From contig DAOWJS010000074.1 in assembly GCA_030640255.1 (NCBI GenBank), positions 1-21,195 of the forward strand: a stretch of DNA of 21,195 bases, written 5' to 3'. Positions within the stretch are counted from its first letter, which is position 1; every line of letters begins with the position of its first letter. This stretch comes from Dehalococcoidales bacterium (GTDB lineage Bacteria > Chloroflexota > Dehalococcoidia > Dehalococcoidales > GCA-2688105). The position numbers were made by a program, and so were the translations under genes. Shown here piece by piece: positions 7,364-14,543 of this stretch. The notes beneath the pieces are model-generated. The model ran no database searches and was not told the DNA's origin. It saw only the letters and a program-made list of their open reading frames with translations.

Positions 7364-7468
7364 GGAGAGCTAGCCATGATGCCCGCCACTTTGAACAGCA
7401 AACCAACGGTTACATGTGGGCACTCGAGTGGCAAAGGCGTGCCCATAGAAGCTCTCGGGAGGAAGTTA

Positions 7469-8779
7469 ATGAAAAAGATAATTAAATTGGGTTTAATCCT
7501 GGCTCTCGCTGGCTTGGTTGTGGTTAGCCTTATCGCTTGCGGCGATCAAACTGCGGACAGTCAAACGCAATACATTGAGGTAACCCGGGGTGATATCGTG
7601 CTGAGCGTCAGTGCTGAGGGCAACCTGTCTTTGCCCTGGCACCGGGAGCTAACCTTCGGCACTAGTGGCACGATAGCTAAAATAAATGTTGAGGAAGGTA
7701 ATAGTGTAGTTAAGGGACAAGTGCTGGCGAGTCTTGATATTACTTCTCTGGAACTGGTGGTGAGGGGGGCAGAACTGGACATAGAAACAGCCGAAATTGA
7801 CCTAGAACTGGCTACGAATGACTATAGGAAAATAGCCTATCCCTATACCTATCATACTTTGGTCTTCGATGTCCCGGCATCCATATTAGCTATTGGAGAT
7901 GCCCAGCGGGAATTAAACGAGGCTCTGGAAGTAATGCAGCTGGAGCTGGGACTGAGCGGGGAGCAATACTGGGAGGTGCGGCACAAATTAGAGCAAGCTC
8001 AGGACGATTTAATCAAAGCCAGAGAGAGGCTGGCTCGAGGATACGGAGCAGACGTGTTTCAGTCCGAAATTCTCGCGATTAAAGATTATTGGACGCTAAG
8101 AGCTGCTCAACTGGGGATGGAAAAAGCCCAGGTAGCTTTAGATGGGGCTAAAAACGACCTGGATAAAGCTAAAACTGACCTGGAAAAGGCAATAATACTT
8201 GCCCCCTTTGATGGCGTTATCTCGGCAGTGGATGTTAAAGAGGGGGATAAGCTGTCCTCGATGTACTATGCTACTACAACTATTATGGAGATAATTGACC
8301 CTACCATTATGGAGCTGAAGGCGAAGGTGGATGAGATAGATATACCCGATGTAGCGCTGGGTCAAAGAGCCATTATTGAGGTAGATGCCCTGCCGGCTCT
8401 TCGGCTTGAGGGTAAGGTTACCTATATTAATCCGGTGTCTACCGAGGAATCTGGCGTAGTCCTGTATGAGGTTATTATTGGCTTTGATGTTCCGCTTGGT
8501 TCTGGTCTTAAGAGCGGAATGAGCGCTACTGCTGAAACTATAAGTGATGAACGGAGCCAGGTTTTGCTGGTGCCGAATCGGGCTATAAAATATGATAGCC
8601 AGGGTAATCCCGTGGTTAAGGTTATGGTTGACGAGCAGACTCAGGAAAGAGCGGTGGTGGTGGGTATGAGTGATGGCTATCAGACTGAGATTGTAGCCGG
8701 GCTTGGTGAGGGGGAGACAGTGGTGATAGAGACATCAGCCAGGCCAGAGCCATCGGGGGGATTCTTTCTTGGTGGATAA
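7469..8779 (+). CDS. MacA/HlyD-type periplasmic adaptor lipoprotein of an ABC exporter
   Basis: 436-residue membrane-fusion protein that would link the ABC permease to the outside. I chose ATG 7469: GGGAGG at 7457-7462 lies 6 nt before it, and the protein then opens with a textbook lipoprotein signal (MKKIIKLGLILAL ... LIAC, Cys at 24). An in-frame ATG at 7376 would add 31 polar residues and bury the signal. Next come the first biotinyl-lipoyl half (YIEVTRGDIVLSVSAEGNL ... GTIAKINVEEGNSVVKGQVLASLD), a long coiled-coil hairpin (~residues 95-235), the second half (IILAPFDGVISAVDVKEGD) and a beta-barrel ending AVVVGMSDGYQTEIVAGLGEGE. It precedes the ATPase gene by 19 nt. An exporter of antibiotics, peptides or lipids is possible; the substrate cannot be read from sequence. 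Confidence 0.88.
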   Translation: MKKIIKLGLILALAGLVVVSLIACGDQTADSQTQYIEVTRGDIVLSVSAEGNLSLPWHRELTFGTSGTIAKINVEEGNSVVKGQVLASLDITSLELVVRGAELDIETAEIDLELATNDYRKIAYPYTYHTLVFDVPASILAIGDAQRELNEALEVMQLELGLSGEQYWEVRHKLEQAQDDLIKARERLARGYGADVFQSEILAIKDYWTLRAAQLGMEKAQVALDGAKNDLDKAKTDLEKAIILAPFDGVISAVDVKEGDKLSSMYYATTTIMEIIDPTIMELKAKVDEIDIPDVALGQRAIIEVDALPALRLEGKVTYINPVSTEESGVVLYEVIIGFDVPLGSGLKSGMSATAETISDERSQVLLVPNRAIKYDSQGNPVVKVMVDEQTQERAVVVGMSDGYQTEIVAGLGEGETVVIETSARPEPSGGFFLGG

Positions 8780-8798
8780 GTCTTAATGGGTTAGGGAC

Positions 8799-9470
8799 AT
8801 GATTGAGCTGGGAAATGTCACCAAGGTTTACAAAATGGGGAAGGTGGAGGTTTATGCCCTCAGGGGTATAAACCTGTCTATTAAACAGGGGGAGATGGTT
8901 TCTATTGTCGGTGCCTCAGGTTCAGGCAAATCCACTTTGCTCAATGTAATCGGTTGCCTGGATAGACCAACTTCGGGTAGATACCTCTTTGACGGGGATG
9001 ATGTCGGCAAGCTTAACGATAATAAGCTAGCTGAGATGAGAAATAAAAAATTCGGGTTCGTCTTTCAAGACTATAACCTCTTATCCCGAGCCAGTGCTTT
9101 ATCAAATGTTGAGCTGCCTCTCATCTATAGTAGTAGCCGCAAGAAGAATAAGCAAGCTATGGAGGCGTTGGAGCGGGTGGGATTGGGGGCGAGGGCTAAG
9201 CATAAACCCACCGAGCTATCGGGTGGTGAGCAGCAGCGAGTGGCTATAGCCCGGGCACTGGTCAATAGTCCTGCCCTCATTCTAGCCGATGAGCCTACTG
9301 GTAACCTGGACAGTGCTTCCACTGCTGAGATTATCTCTATCTTTCGGCAGCTTAACGGCGATGGTATCACTGTGGTCATAGTTACCCATGAAAAGGATAT
9401 TGCCGCTCAAACTCAGCGCATCATTCGCCTTCGGGACGGAGAGATTATCAGTGATGAGACGGTTTCTTAG
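8799..9470 (+). CDS. ABC transporter ATP-binding protein, MacB/LolD type
   Basis: 223-residue cytoplasmic ATPase that would power the adjoining permease. Walker A GASGSGKS is at 38-45, the Q-loop Gln at 90 (FVFQDYNLL), signature LSGGEQQR at 140-147, Walker B LILADEPTGNLDS around 160-172 with catalytic Glu 165, and the H-loop His in VIVTHEKD. The tight match to the MacB/LolD/FtsE class (IGCLDRPTSGRY, DEPTGNLDS) together with the adaptor upstream and the FtsX-like permease downstream defines a tripartite-type exporter. ATP-binding and membrane parts are on separate chains, as is usual outside the proteobacterial MacB fusions. Confidence 0.95.
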   Translation: MIELGNVTKVYKMGKVEVYALRGINLSIKQGEMVSIVGASGSGKSTLLNVIGCLDRPTSGRYLFDGDDVGKLNDNKLAEMRNKKFGFVFQDYNLLSRASALSNVELPLIYSSSRKKNKQAMEALERVGLGARAKHKPTELSGGEQQRVAIARALVNSPALILADEPTGNLDSASTAEIISIFRQLNGDGITVVIVTHEKDIAAQTQRIIRLRDGEIISDETVS

Positions 9471-9509
9471 TCAACTCGCCGTTACTTCGCACTGTCGAGG
9501 AAATTAGAA

Positions 9510-10760
9510 GTGAAGCTCATAAACTCTTTTGTTATTGCTATAAGGTCGCTATCGGCCAATAAGTTACGCTCCTCGTTAACTATGCTGGGCATCATAATTG
9601 GAGTTGGAGCGGTGATTACCCTGATGTCGGTGGGGAGGGGGGCACAAGCTAGCATTACCTCCGTCTTTGAGCAGATGGGCACCAATGTACTCTATGTGAT
9701 GTCTCGCTCTCCCGGGGTTGAAGGGTTGGGAGGGATGTCACCGGTATTCGTTACGCCTACTCTCACTATGGATGACGTCAAGGCCTTAGAGCGCATTCCC
9801 TCGGTGGTGGCGGTACTCCCGGTAAATGAAAACTTTGTTAAAGTAACCGCTGGTGGTGAAAGTAAAACGGCTATAATTCATGGTTCTACCCCTGAATATC
9901 TGGAGGTATATAATTACTCCCTAGCCTCGGGTCAGTTTATTGCTGAGAGGAATGTAGCCTCAAGGGATAGGGTGGCAGTATTGGGGGACGAAGTGGCTGA
10001 AGAGCTGTTCGGTTCCGATGACCCTATCGGGGAGAGAGTCAAGATGAAAGGGCAACGCTTCACTGTCATTGGTGTTCTTGAGGCTAAGGGTGGGGCAATG
10101 ATGGGAGTAAGCATGGATAATATAGTGGTGACGCCGATAACTACCTTCCAGACTAGACTATTTACTCAGCAAACTGCCAGCGGGGAAGATGCGGTTCAGT
10201 CAATCTCTCTTAAAGTAGCCAGCACTGAAGCGATAGATGAGGTAAGAGAGGAGATTGAACCGGTATTAAGGAAGCGCCACCGGTTATCGGCAGATGAGGA
10301 GAACGATTTTGCTATTGTTAGCCAGGAGCAGATATTGAGCTTGGTAGGTCAGGTGACCGGGGTATTTACCATATTTCTCGGAGCCATTGCCGGTATCTCC
10401 CTGCTGGTAGGTGGCATAGGCATTATGAACATTATGCTGGTCTCGGTAACCGAGCGCACCAGAGAGATAGGGGTGCGTAAGGCGGTGGGGGCTAAGCGGC
10501 GGGATATCCTGCTTCAGTTCTTGCTCGAGTCGGCGATGCTGAGCTTTGCCGGGGGTGGCATCGGGATAATCGGTGGCTGGTTGTTATCCAGGTTGATTTC
10601 TCGCATAAGTATTGGCGGGATGACAATTCAAGCGGTGGTGTCGCCAGATATTGTGATTCTGGCTATCTCGGTGTCAGTTTTTATTGGTCTTGCCTCCGGT
10701 ATCTACCCGGCAATGAGAGCGGCTAGACTGAACCCTATTGATGCGTTACACTATGGGTGA
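9510..10760 (+). CDS. ABC transporter permease, MacB/FtsX family
   Basis: 416-residue membrane component of the exporter. The layout is the MacB one: a first membrane helix at ~20-45 (MLGIIIGVGAVITLMSVG), a large extracytoplasmic MacB_PCD domain (~50-270, including GTNVLYVMS and RDRVAVLGDEVAEELFG), then three membrane helices. Between helices 2 and 3 is the coupling loop SVTERTREIGVRKAVGAKRRDIL that contacts the ATPase. It ends SGIYPAMRAARLNPIDALHYG, the family C-terminus. The start is GTG at 9510 with GAGG 9 nt upstream. It follows the ATPase by 39 nt. MacB-like exporters work by mechanotransmission, using the adaptor to move substrate outside the cytoplasmic membrane. Confidence 0.94.
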   Translation: MKLINSFVIAIRSLSANKLRSSLTMLGIIIGVGAVITLMSVGRGAQASITSVFEQMGTNVLYVMSRSPGVEGLGGMSPVFVTPTLTMDDVKALERIPSVVAVLPVNENFVKVTAGGESKTAIIHGSTPEYLEVYNYSLASGQFIAERNVASRDRVAVLGDEVAEELFGSDDPIGERVKMKGQRFTVIGVLEAKGGAMMGVSMDNIVVTPITTFQTRLFTQQTASGEDAVQSISLKVASTEAIDEVREEIEPVLRKRHRLSADEENDFAIVSQEQILSLVGQVTGVFTIFLGAIAGISLLVGGIGIMNIMLVSVTERTREIGVRKAVGAKRRDILLQFLLESAMLSFAGGGIGIIGGWLLSRLISRISIGGMTIQAVVSPDIVILAISVSVFIGLASGIYPAMRAARLNPIDALHYG

Positions 10761-10799
10761 TGAAAAATATTAAGGGGGTGAGGTAGACAAACAAATTCT

Positions 10800-11285
10800 A
10801 TGAATTGGCTTGATATAGTCATCATAGTAGCTATAGCTATTCCGACCGTGATTGGTCTGAGGATAGGGATTATAAAGGCAGCTTTATCCCTGGCTGGGTT
10901 GATAGTTGGTGTAGTTCTGGCCGGGGGCTACTATGTTCCCCTTTCCCAGCAGCTCTCCTTTATTCCTGACGAAAAGGTGGCTAAGGTGGTTGCCTTTGCC
11001 ATCATACTAATTGGGATAATGGTGGTGGCTGGTGTGCTTGCCCGCTTGTTGAAGTGGGCGGCCTCGGTAGTGATGCTGGGTTGGGTCAATCAGCTTGGTG
11101 GGGCTATTTTTTGTTTTGTGCTCGGCGCTATATTCTGTGGCGCCATTTTAGCTATTGTGGTCAAGTTTCTGGGCGCCGGGGTTATCGCTGAATCAGAACT
11201 AGCTGCTGTATTATTAGACCGCTTCCCCATGGTGCTGGCTCTGCTCCCCCCTGAATTTGATGCCGTACGTTCTTTCTTTCAATAG
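10800..11285 (+). CDS. CvpA family membrane protein
   Basis: 161-residue protein with four predicted membrane helices. The start NWLDIVIIVAIAIPTVIGLRIGIIKA, the central KVVAFAIILIGIMVVAGVLARLL and the loop MLGWVNQLGGAIFCFVLGAI match the CvpA fold, which in other bacteria is associated with colicin V production and with envelope stress tolerance. The exact role is unknown. It follows the exporter permease by 39 nt on the same strand and may be in the same transcript, although the purine-rich AAGGGGGTGAGG lies too far from the ATG (about 16 nt) to be a good ribosome site. Confidence 0.78.
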   Translation: MNWLDIVIIVAIAIPTVIGLRIGIIKAALSLAGLIVGVVLAGGYYVPLSQQLSFIPDEKVAKVVAFAIILIGIMVVAGVLARLLKWAASVVMLGWVNQLGGAIFCFVLGAIFCGAILAIVVKFLGAGVIAESELAAVLLDRFPMVLALLPPEFDAVRSFFQ

Positions 11286-11429
11286 CAGGTTATCCTTGCA
11301 GACAAACAAAACCTAGCTCGCCTACCTAGAGGAATAGACAGAACAAATACGCTAAAGCTTTTCCCTAGCGCTAATGCAGTAACTATTTATATTAATGAAT
11401 TATTGGTTTACTCTATAGATAGTTTAATA

Positions 11430-11696
11430 TTAAGTAACGGCTGGGGTCTCGCCTGGGTGTAATCCCTTCCACTTTTCCAGCAGTTGCTCCCGACTTTCCT
11501 TATGCTCCGGGTCAAGTTCACAGCAATCTACCGGGCAGACCTCAACGCACTTTGATGATTCATGGGCGCCAACACACTCAGTGCACTTGTCGGAGTCAAT
11601 TATGTAGATTGTTTCTCCCTCACTGATAGCTTCGTTGGGACATTCTGTTTCACAGGCTCCACAACTAATACATTCGTCGGTAATTTTGTACGCCAT
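11430..11696 (-). CDS. 2[4Fe-4S] ferredoxin (Allochromatium/YfhL type)
   Basis: 88-residue soluble electron carrier. The first cluster motif is C9-x2-C12-x2-C15-x3-C19-P. The second is C38-x2-C41-x8-C50-x3-C54-P, with the six-residue-longer spacing between second and third Cys and the C-terminal helix (EHKESREQLLEKWKGL) that mark the Allochromatium-type low-potential ferredoxins. The ribosome site AGGAGGT (minus strand, 11710-11704) lies inside the end of coaD, so the gene is translated as part of the rsmD-coaD-fdx operon. The partner enzyme is not indicated, but the complex I operon starts 1.3 kb away on the other strand. Confidence 0.95.
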   Translation of the reverse strand: MAYKITDECISCGACETECPNEAISEGETIYIIDSDKCTECVGAHESSKCVEVCPVDCCELDPEHKESREQLLEKWKGLHPGETPAVT

Positions 11697-11701
11697 ACAC
11701 T

Positions 11702-12181
11702 TTACCTCCTGACTTTGTTTTTTAGAGCTACAGCCACGTGTTTGGGGACAAGGTCATCAATATTACCGCCCAGGCTGGCGGCTTCCTTGAGCAGGCTGGA
11801 GCTGAGGAACTGGTACTCTAGGGATGACATTAAACAAACCAGTTCTAGCTCAGGAAACAGCCGTTTATTCATCATTGCCATGTCGAATTCCCTATCGAAG
11901 TCAGCGCTCATTCTCAGCCCGCGCACTATTGCCTGCGCCGTTGCCTTTTTGGCAAAGGCAACGGTGAGCCCGGTGAAAGATTCTACCTCAATATTAGGTA
12001 ACCCGGTTACGGCTTGCCTGGCCATTTCTACCCTCTCGGCGGTGGTGAAGAGAAGACGCTTGTCCGGGATATCGTAGACGCCAATGATTAGCTTATCAAA
12101 AAGTTTGGCGGCTCGGGTAGCGATGTCAAGGTGCCCGAGGGTTATGGGGTCAAAGCTACCCGGGTAGATAGCAATAGTCAA
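11702..12181 (-). CDS. coaD: Phosphopantetheine adenylyltransferase
   Basis: Adds AMP to 4'-phosphopantetheine to make dephospho-CoA, the penultimate step of coenzyme A synthesis; cytoplasmic, usually a hexamer. At 159 residues it is exactly family size. The nucleotidyltransferase motif is TLGH (14-17) in YPGSFDPITLGH, and the second ATP-binding block is LSSSLLKEAASLGGNI, equivalent to the usual ISSS-x-VKE. The phosphopantetheine side is VRGLRMSADFDREF. Translation starts at TTG 12181, which overlaps the rsmD stop by 4 nt (TTGA), so the two are translationally coupled. rsmD-coaD is a very common bacterial pair. Confidence 0.96.
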   Translation of the reverse strand: MTIAIYPGSFDPITLGHLDIATRAAKLFDKLIIGVYDIPDKRLLFTTAERVEMARQAVTGLPNIEVESFTGLTVAFAKKATAQAIVRGLRMSADFDREFDMAMMNKRLFPELELVCLMSSLEYQFLSSSLLKEAASLGGNIDDLVPKHVAVALKNKVRR

Positions 12182-12732
12182 GACTTGTCCTCCTTTTGGT
12201 ATACGGCAATGAAGCTATCACCGTGGCGATGTTCCTTAATGAGGTTTAACGGGGCATAGGTTGAATTTAGGGAAAGGTGAGGAGAGTGCGTTACCACTAC
12301 AATTGAGTTTATCCCTACCAGTTTGGAGGTGGCTAGTCGTGTTACTGTGTTACCTATAGACAAATCAGAGTAGGGCGGGTCCATTAGTATTATGCTATAC
12401 TCCTTGTCAAGGAAAGAAAGCGCTTTAACTACACTGCAGCAATATATGTGAGCCTGGGCTGCCAGCTTTGTCTTTTCTAAGTTTTGTCTAATTATACCAC
12501 AACATCGGGGGTTTTGTTCAACAAAGTCAACCCAACCGGCACCACGGCTTAACGCCTCAATACCTAAGGCGCCGCTACCGGAGAATAAATCAAGCACCTG
12601 TGTCCAATCGCTAGTCGTGTTTTCTAGAATGGAAAAAATCGCTCCCCGGACTAAATCTGTGGCGGGGCGGGTATTAGTTCCCTTGGGTACTTTAAGTCGG
12701 TGTCCTTTGGCTTTGCCGGCAATAACTCGCAT
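12178..12732 (-). CDS. rsmD: 16S rRNA (guanine(966)-N2)-methyltransferase
   Basis: Methylates the exocyclic amine of G966 in 16S rRNA with S-adenosylmethionine. The protein begins MRVIAGKAKGHRLKVP and contains TRPATDLVRGAIFSIL, the SAM-binding motif LDLFSGSGALGIEAL and the catalytic DPPY, all family signatures. I chose ATG 12732 (184 residues) because RsmD proteins normally begin M-R-V/I-I-A-G; TTG 12738 would add only two residues. Neither start has a recognisable ribosome site. The gene heads the minus-strand operon with coaD and ferredoxin. Confidence 0.94.
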   Translation of the reverse strand: MRVIAGKAKGHRLKVPKGTNTRPATDLVRGAIFSILENTTSDWTQVLDLFSGSGALGIEALSRGAGWVDFVEQNPRCCGIIRQNLEKTKLAAQAHIYCCSVVKALSFLDKEYSIILMDPPYSDLSIGNTVTRLATSKLVGINSIVVVTHSPHLSLNSTYAPLNLIKEHRHGDSFIAVYQKEDKS

Positions 12733-12792
12733 GCTCAATATGGAGGCATCTTTGCCTTCATTTCCTTATTCCTACTACTGGTTTAGCTATAT

Positions 12793-12801
12793 ATTATACC
12801 A
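12793..12801 (-). promoter_or_regulatory. Extended -10 promoter for rsmD-coaD-ferredoxin
   Basis: On the minus strand the sequence reads TGGTATAAT (12801-12793), an extended -10 element (TGnTATAAT). No clear -35 box lies upstream, which is acceptable for extended -10 promoters. Transcription would start about 54 nt before the rsmD ATG. Confidence 0.55.
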
Positions 12802-12874
12802 GAATAGACCATAGAAATTTAATCAATGATTCGTGCTTCTTAGCTATGATACTGTATCGTCAGGATAGGGTCAA

Positions 12875-12926
12875 CCTTCGGCAGGGATTATTTTTGATGA
12901 GCCGCGTCCCTTGCCTTAGGCAGGGA
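12875..12926. repeat. Direct repeat pair and overlapping hairpin upstream of nuoA
   Basis: CCTTCGGCAGGGA (12875-12887) and CCTTAGGCAGGGA (12914-12926) match at 12 of 13 bases, 39 nt apart. Between them, TCCCTTGCC can pair with the GGCAGGGA of either copy with a single bulge. The second copy overlaps the candidate -35 box, so the pair could be a regulator site. Confidence 0.5.
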
Positions 12927-12940
12927 AGTTGTGGTATATT
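12911..12940 (+). promoter_or_regulatory. Candidate promoter of the nuo operon
   Basis: TTGCCT (12911-12916), an 18-nt spacer, then TATATT (12935-12940) preceded by TGG, giving an extended -10. The start point would be about 27 nt before the nuoA TTG codon. No other gene lies between this site and nuoA. Confidence 0.55.
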
Positions 12941-12973
12941 AACAACCGCTATTGTGAAATAGGGAGTATATAG

Positions 12974-13504
12974 TTGCTGGCAAACTATGGTTATATCGGG
13001 TTATTTCTAGCGGTTGCCATTTTTTTTGCTGTTACTACTCTTCTGCTTCCCTTTTTTTTAAGTCTTGCCTCTCGGCTTCGTGAACATGCCTATCTTTCTG
13101 ATATCGTGCCTATACCGTCTTCTATTACTTCTATGATTGAACGTATGCCTCTACCCCCCTCTATTGCTCACCTTATCACCGGACGTATACCTTTACCGTC
13201 TTTTATGGTTAGACTTATTAGATTTAGCCGCCTCGTGCCGTGGAATCCTAACCCCATTAAAGACTCTACCTATGAATGCGGTATGGAAACCATAGGTAAG
13301 GCGTGGGTTCAATTCAATTTTCGCTACTATTTTTATGCCCTAGTATTTATTGCTCTTGATGTCCTGGTTGTTTTTCTCTATCCGTGGGCAGTGGAGCTTA
13401 GACAATTAGGGCTTTCCGCCTTTATTGCCCTACTTATTTTTGTTCTCATTATTGTTGTCGGCTATGTCTATGCCTGGAGGAAGGGGGTTCTGGAATGGAA
13501 GTAG
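12974..13504 (+). CDS. nuoA: NADH-quinone oxidoreductase subunit A with an expanded TM1-TM2 loop
   Basis: Membrane subunit of complex I at the junction of the peripheral and membrane arms. Helix 1 is at ~6-32, the conserved TYECGMETIGKAWVQFNFRYYFYAL at 99-123 leads into helix 2, and helix 3 ends in YAWRKGVLEWK, as in other NuoA proteins. At 176 residues it is clearly longer than the usual ~120-140. The excess lies in the first loop (~residues 38-90), where three related segments follow each other: VPIPSSITSMIER (45-57), MPLPPSIAHLITGR (58-71) and IPLPSFMVRLIR (72-83). The start is TTG at 12974, 7 nt after GGGAG. The stop overlaps nuoB by 10 nt. Confidence 0.93.
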   Translation: MLANYGYIGLFLAVAIFFAVTTLLLPFFLSLASRLREHAYLSDIVPIPSSITSMIERMPLPPSIAHLITGRIPLPSFMVRLIRFSRLVPWNPNPIKDSTYECGMETIGKAWVQFNFRYYFYALVFIALDVLVVFLYPWAVELRQLGLSAFIALLIFVLIIVVGYVYAWRKGVLEWK

Positions 13505-14106
13505 ATGAGCGAACTGGTATGAGTGTCTATTCTGATACTGAGCTTGATAGAACTGAGAGTGAGGTAATTGAGGCGCTGAAGAAGCGTAGTCAGCAGGCTA
13601 TTCCTGACCCTGATAGGTGGCTGGAGGAGGAGCTAAAGCGCAACATCTTGTTGACCTCGGTTGATGCCATGCTTAACTGGGCACGACGTTCTTCACTGTG
13701 GCCAGTGGTCTGTTTCCCCGCCTGCTGCGCCTTTGAGTTTATTACTACCGCCGCCTCTCGTTTTGACATCTCCCGCTTTGGTATGGAAATCATCCGTGCC
13801 TCACCCCGCCAGGCTGACCTGATGATTACCGCCGGGACGCTGACCTGGAAGATGGCGCCTCAGGTGAGGCGAATCTATGACCAGATGCCGGAGCCGAAGT
13901 GGGTGATAGCCATGGGCGCTTGTGCTATCAGCGGTGGTATCTTTCGCTCGTCTTATAACGTGGTTCCCGGGTATAACCGCATCGTCCCGGTTGATGTCTA
14001 TGTGCCTGGTTGTCCACCACGCCCTGAGGCTTTACTTTATGGGATAAGGATGCTTCAGCATAAAATATCTAAAGCAAGCATCGGCACTGAAGGTAGGGAG
14101 GAATGA
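13495..14106 (+). CDS. nuoB: NADH-quinone oxidoreductase subunit B
   Basis: Carries the terminal [4Fe-4S] cluster N2 that reduces quinone. The four ligands are visible: adjacent C77 and C78 (CFPACCAFE), C143 (MGACAISGG) and C173 (YVPGCPPRPE). The region FGMEIIRASPRQADLMITAGTLTWKMAP is highly typical. The protein is 203 residues with a ~50-residue charged N-terminal extension before NILLTSVDAMLNWAR. ATG 13495 has AAGGGGG at 13481-13487 as its ribosome site; an internal ATG at 13519 would shorten the extension by 8 residues. The nuoC start overlaps its stop (ATGA). Confidence 0.97.
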   Translation: MEVDERTGMSVYSDTELDRTESEVIEALKKRSQQAIPDPDRWLEEELKRNILLTSVDAMLNWARRSSLWPVVCFPACCAFEFITTAASRFDISRFGMEIIRASPRQADLMITAGTLTWKMAPQVRRIYDQMPEPKWVIAMGACAISGGIFRSSYNVVPGYNRIVPVDVYVPGCPPRPEALLYGIRMLQHKISKASIGTEGREE

Positions 14107-14543
14107 CAGTAGCCCTTTCCGGTCAAGAAATAGCCGATAAGTTAGACAAGCAGTTCCCGGGAAGTATTGTTGAGTCGAGCCAGGATAGCCTTGTCGTTAA
14201 CAGCGAGTTTTTGTTACGGGTAGCCACTTTCCTTAAAGATACCCCGGAGCTTGATTTTAGTTACCTCACGGCTATTACTGCAGTTGATTATTATGACTAC
14301 TTTGAGGTGGTTTATCGGCTGACCTCAATGGAGCATAACCACCGCCTGGTGGTGAAAACCCGATGTTGTGAGCGGGTCAATCCTACACTGCCTTCAGTGG
14401 TCAGTTTGTGGCGGGGAGCCGATTTTCAGGAGCGGGAGATTTACGACCTTATGGGGATTAGTTTTGATGGGCACCCCAATCTGAAGCGTCTCTTCCTGTG
14501 GCAGGGGTTTAAAGGACATCCGTTACGTAGGGATTATTGGTGA
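14103..14543 (+). CDS. nuoC: NADH-quinone oxidoreductase subunit C
   Basis: 146-residue peripheral-arm subunit of the 30 kDa family, without cofactors, packing against NuoD. Recognised from YLTAITAVDYYDYFEVVYRLTS (split here as YLTAITAVDY and FEVVYRLTS), the family signature LWRGADFQEREIYDLMGISFDGHPNLKRLF, and the C-terminal HPLRRDYW. It is a separate chain, not the NuoCD fusion seen in enterobacteria. ATG 14103 overlaps the nuoB stop by 4 nt, and its TGA shares one base with the nuoD ATG. Confidence 0.96.
   Translation: MTVALSGQEIADKLDKQFPGSIVESSQDSLVVNSEFLLRVATFLKDTPELDFSYLTAITAVDYYDYFEVVYRLTSMEHNHRLVVKTRCCERVNPTLPSVVSLWRGADFQEREIYDLMGISFDGHPNLKRLFLWQGFKGHPLRRDYW

Noticed and set aside
11350..11373. 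CGCTA...TAGCG stem between cvpA and the ferredoxin gene as a shared terminator
   Set aside because: The stem is short, the loop long, and there is no T-run next to it. The position between convergent genes is suitable but the sequence does not support it.
13020..13059. Two T8 runs at the start of nuoA as phase-variation tracts
   Set aside because: They lie in codons for a hydrophobic helix rich in Phe, and phase variation of an essential complex I subunit is implausible without variant reads.
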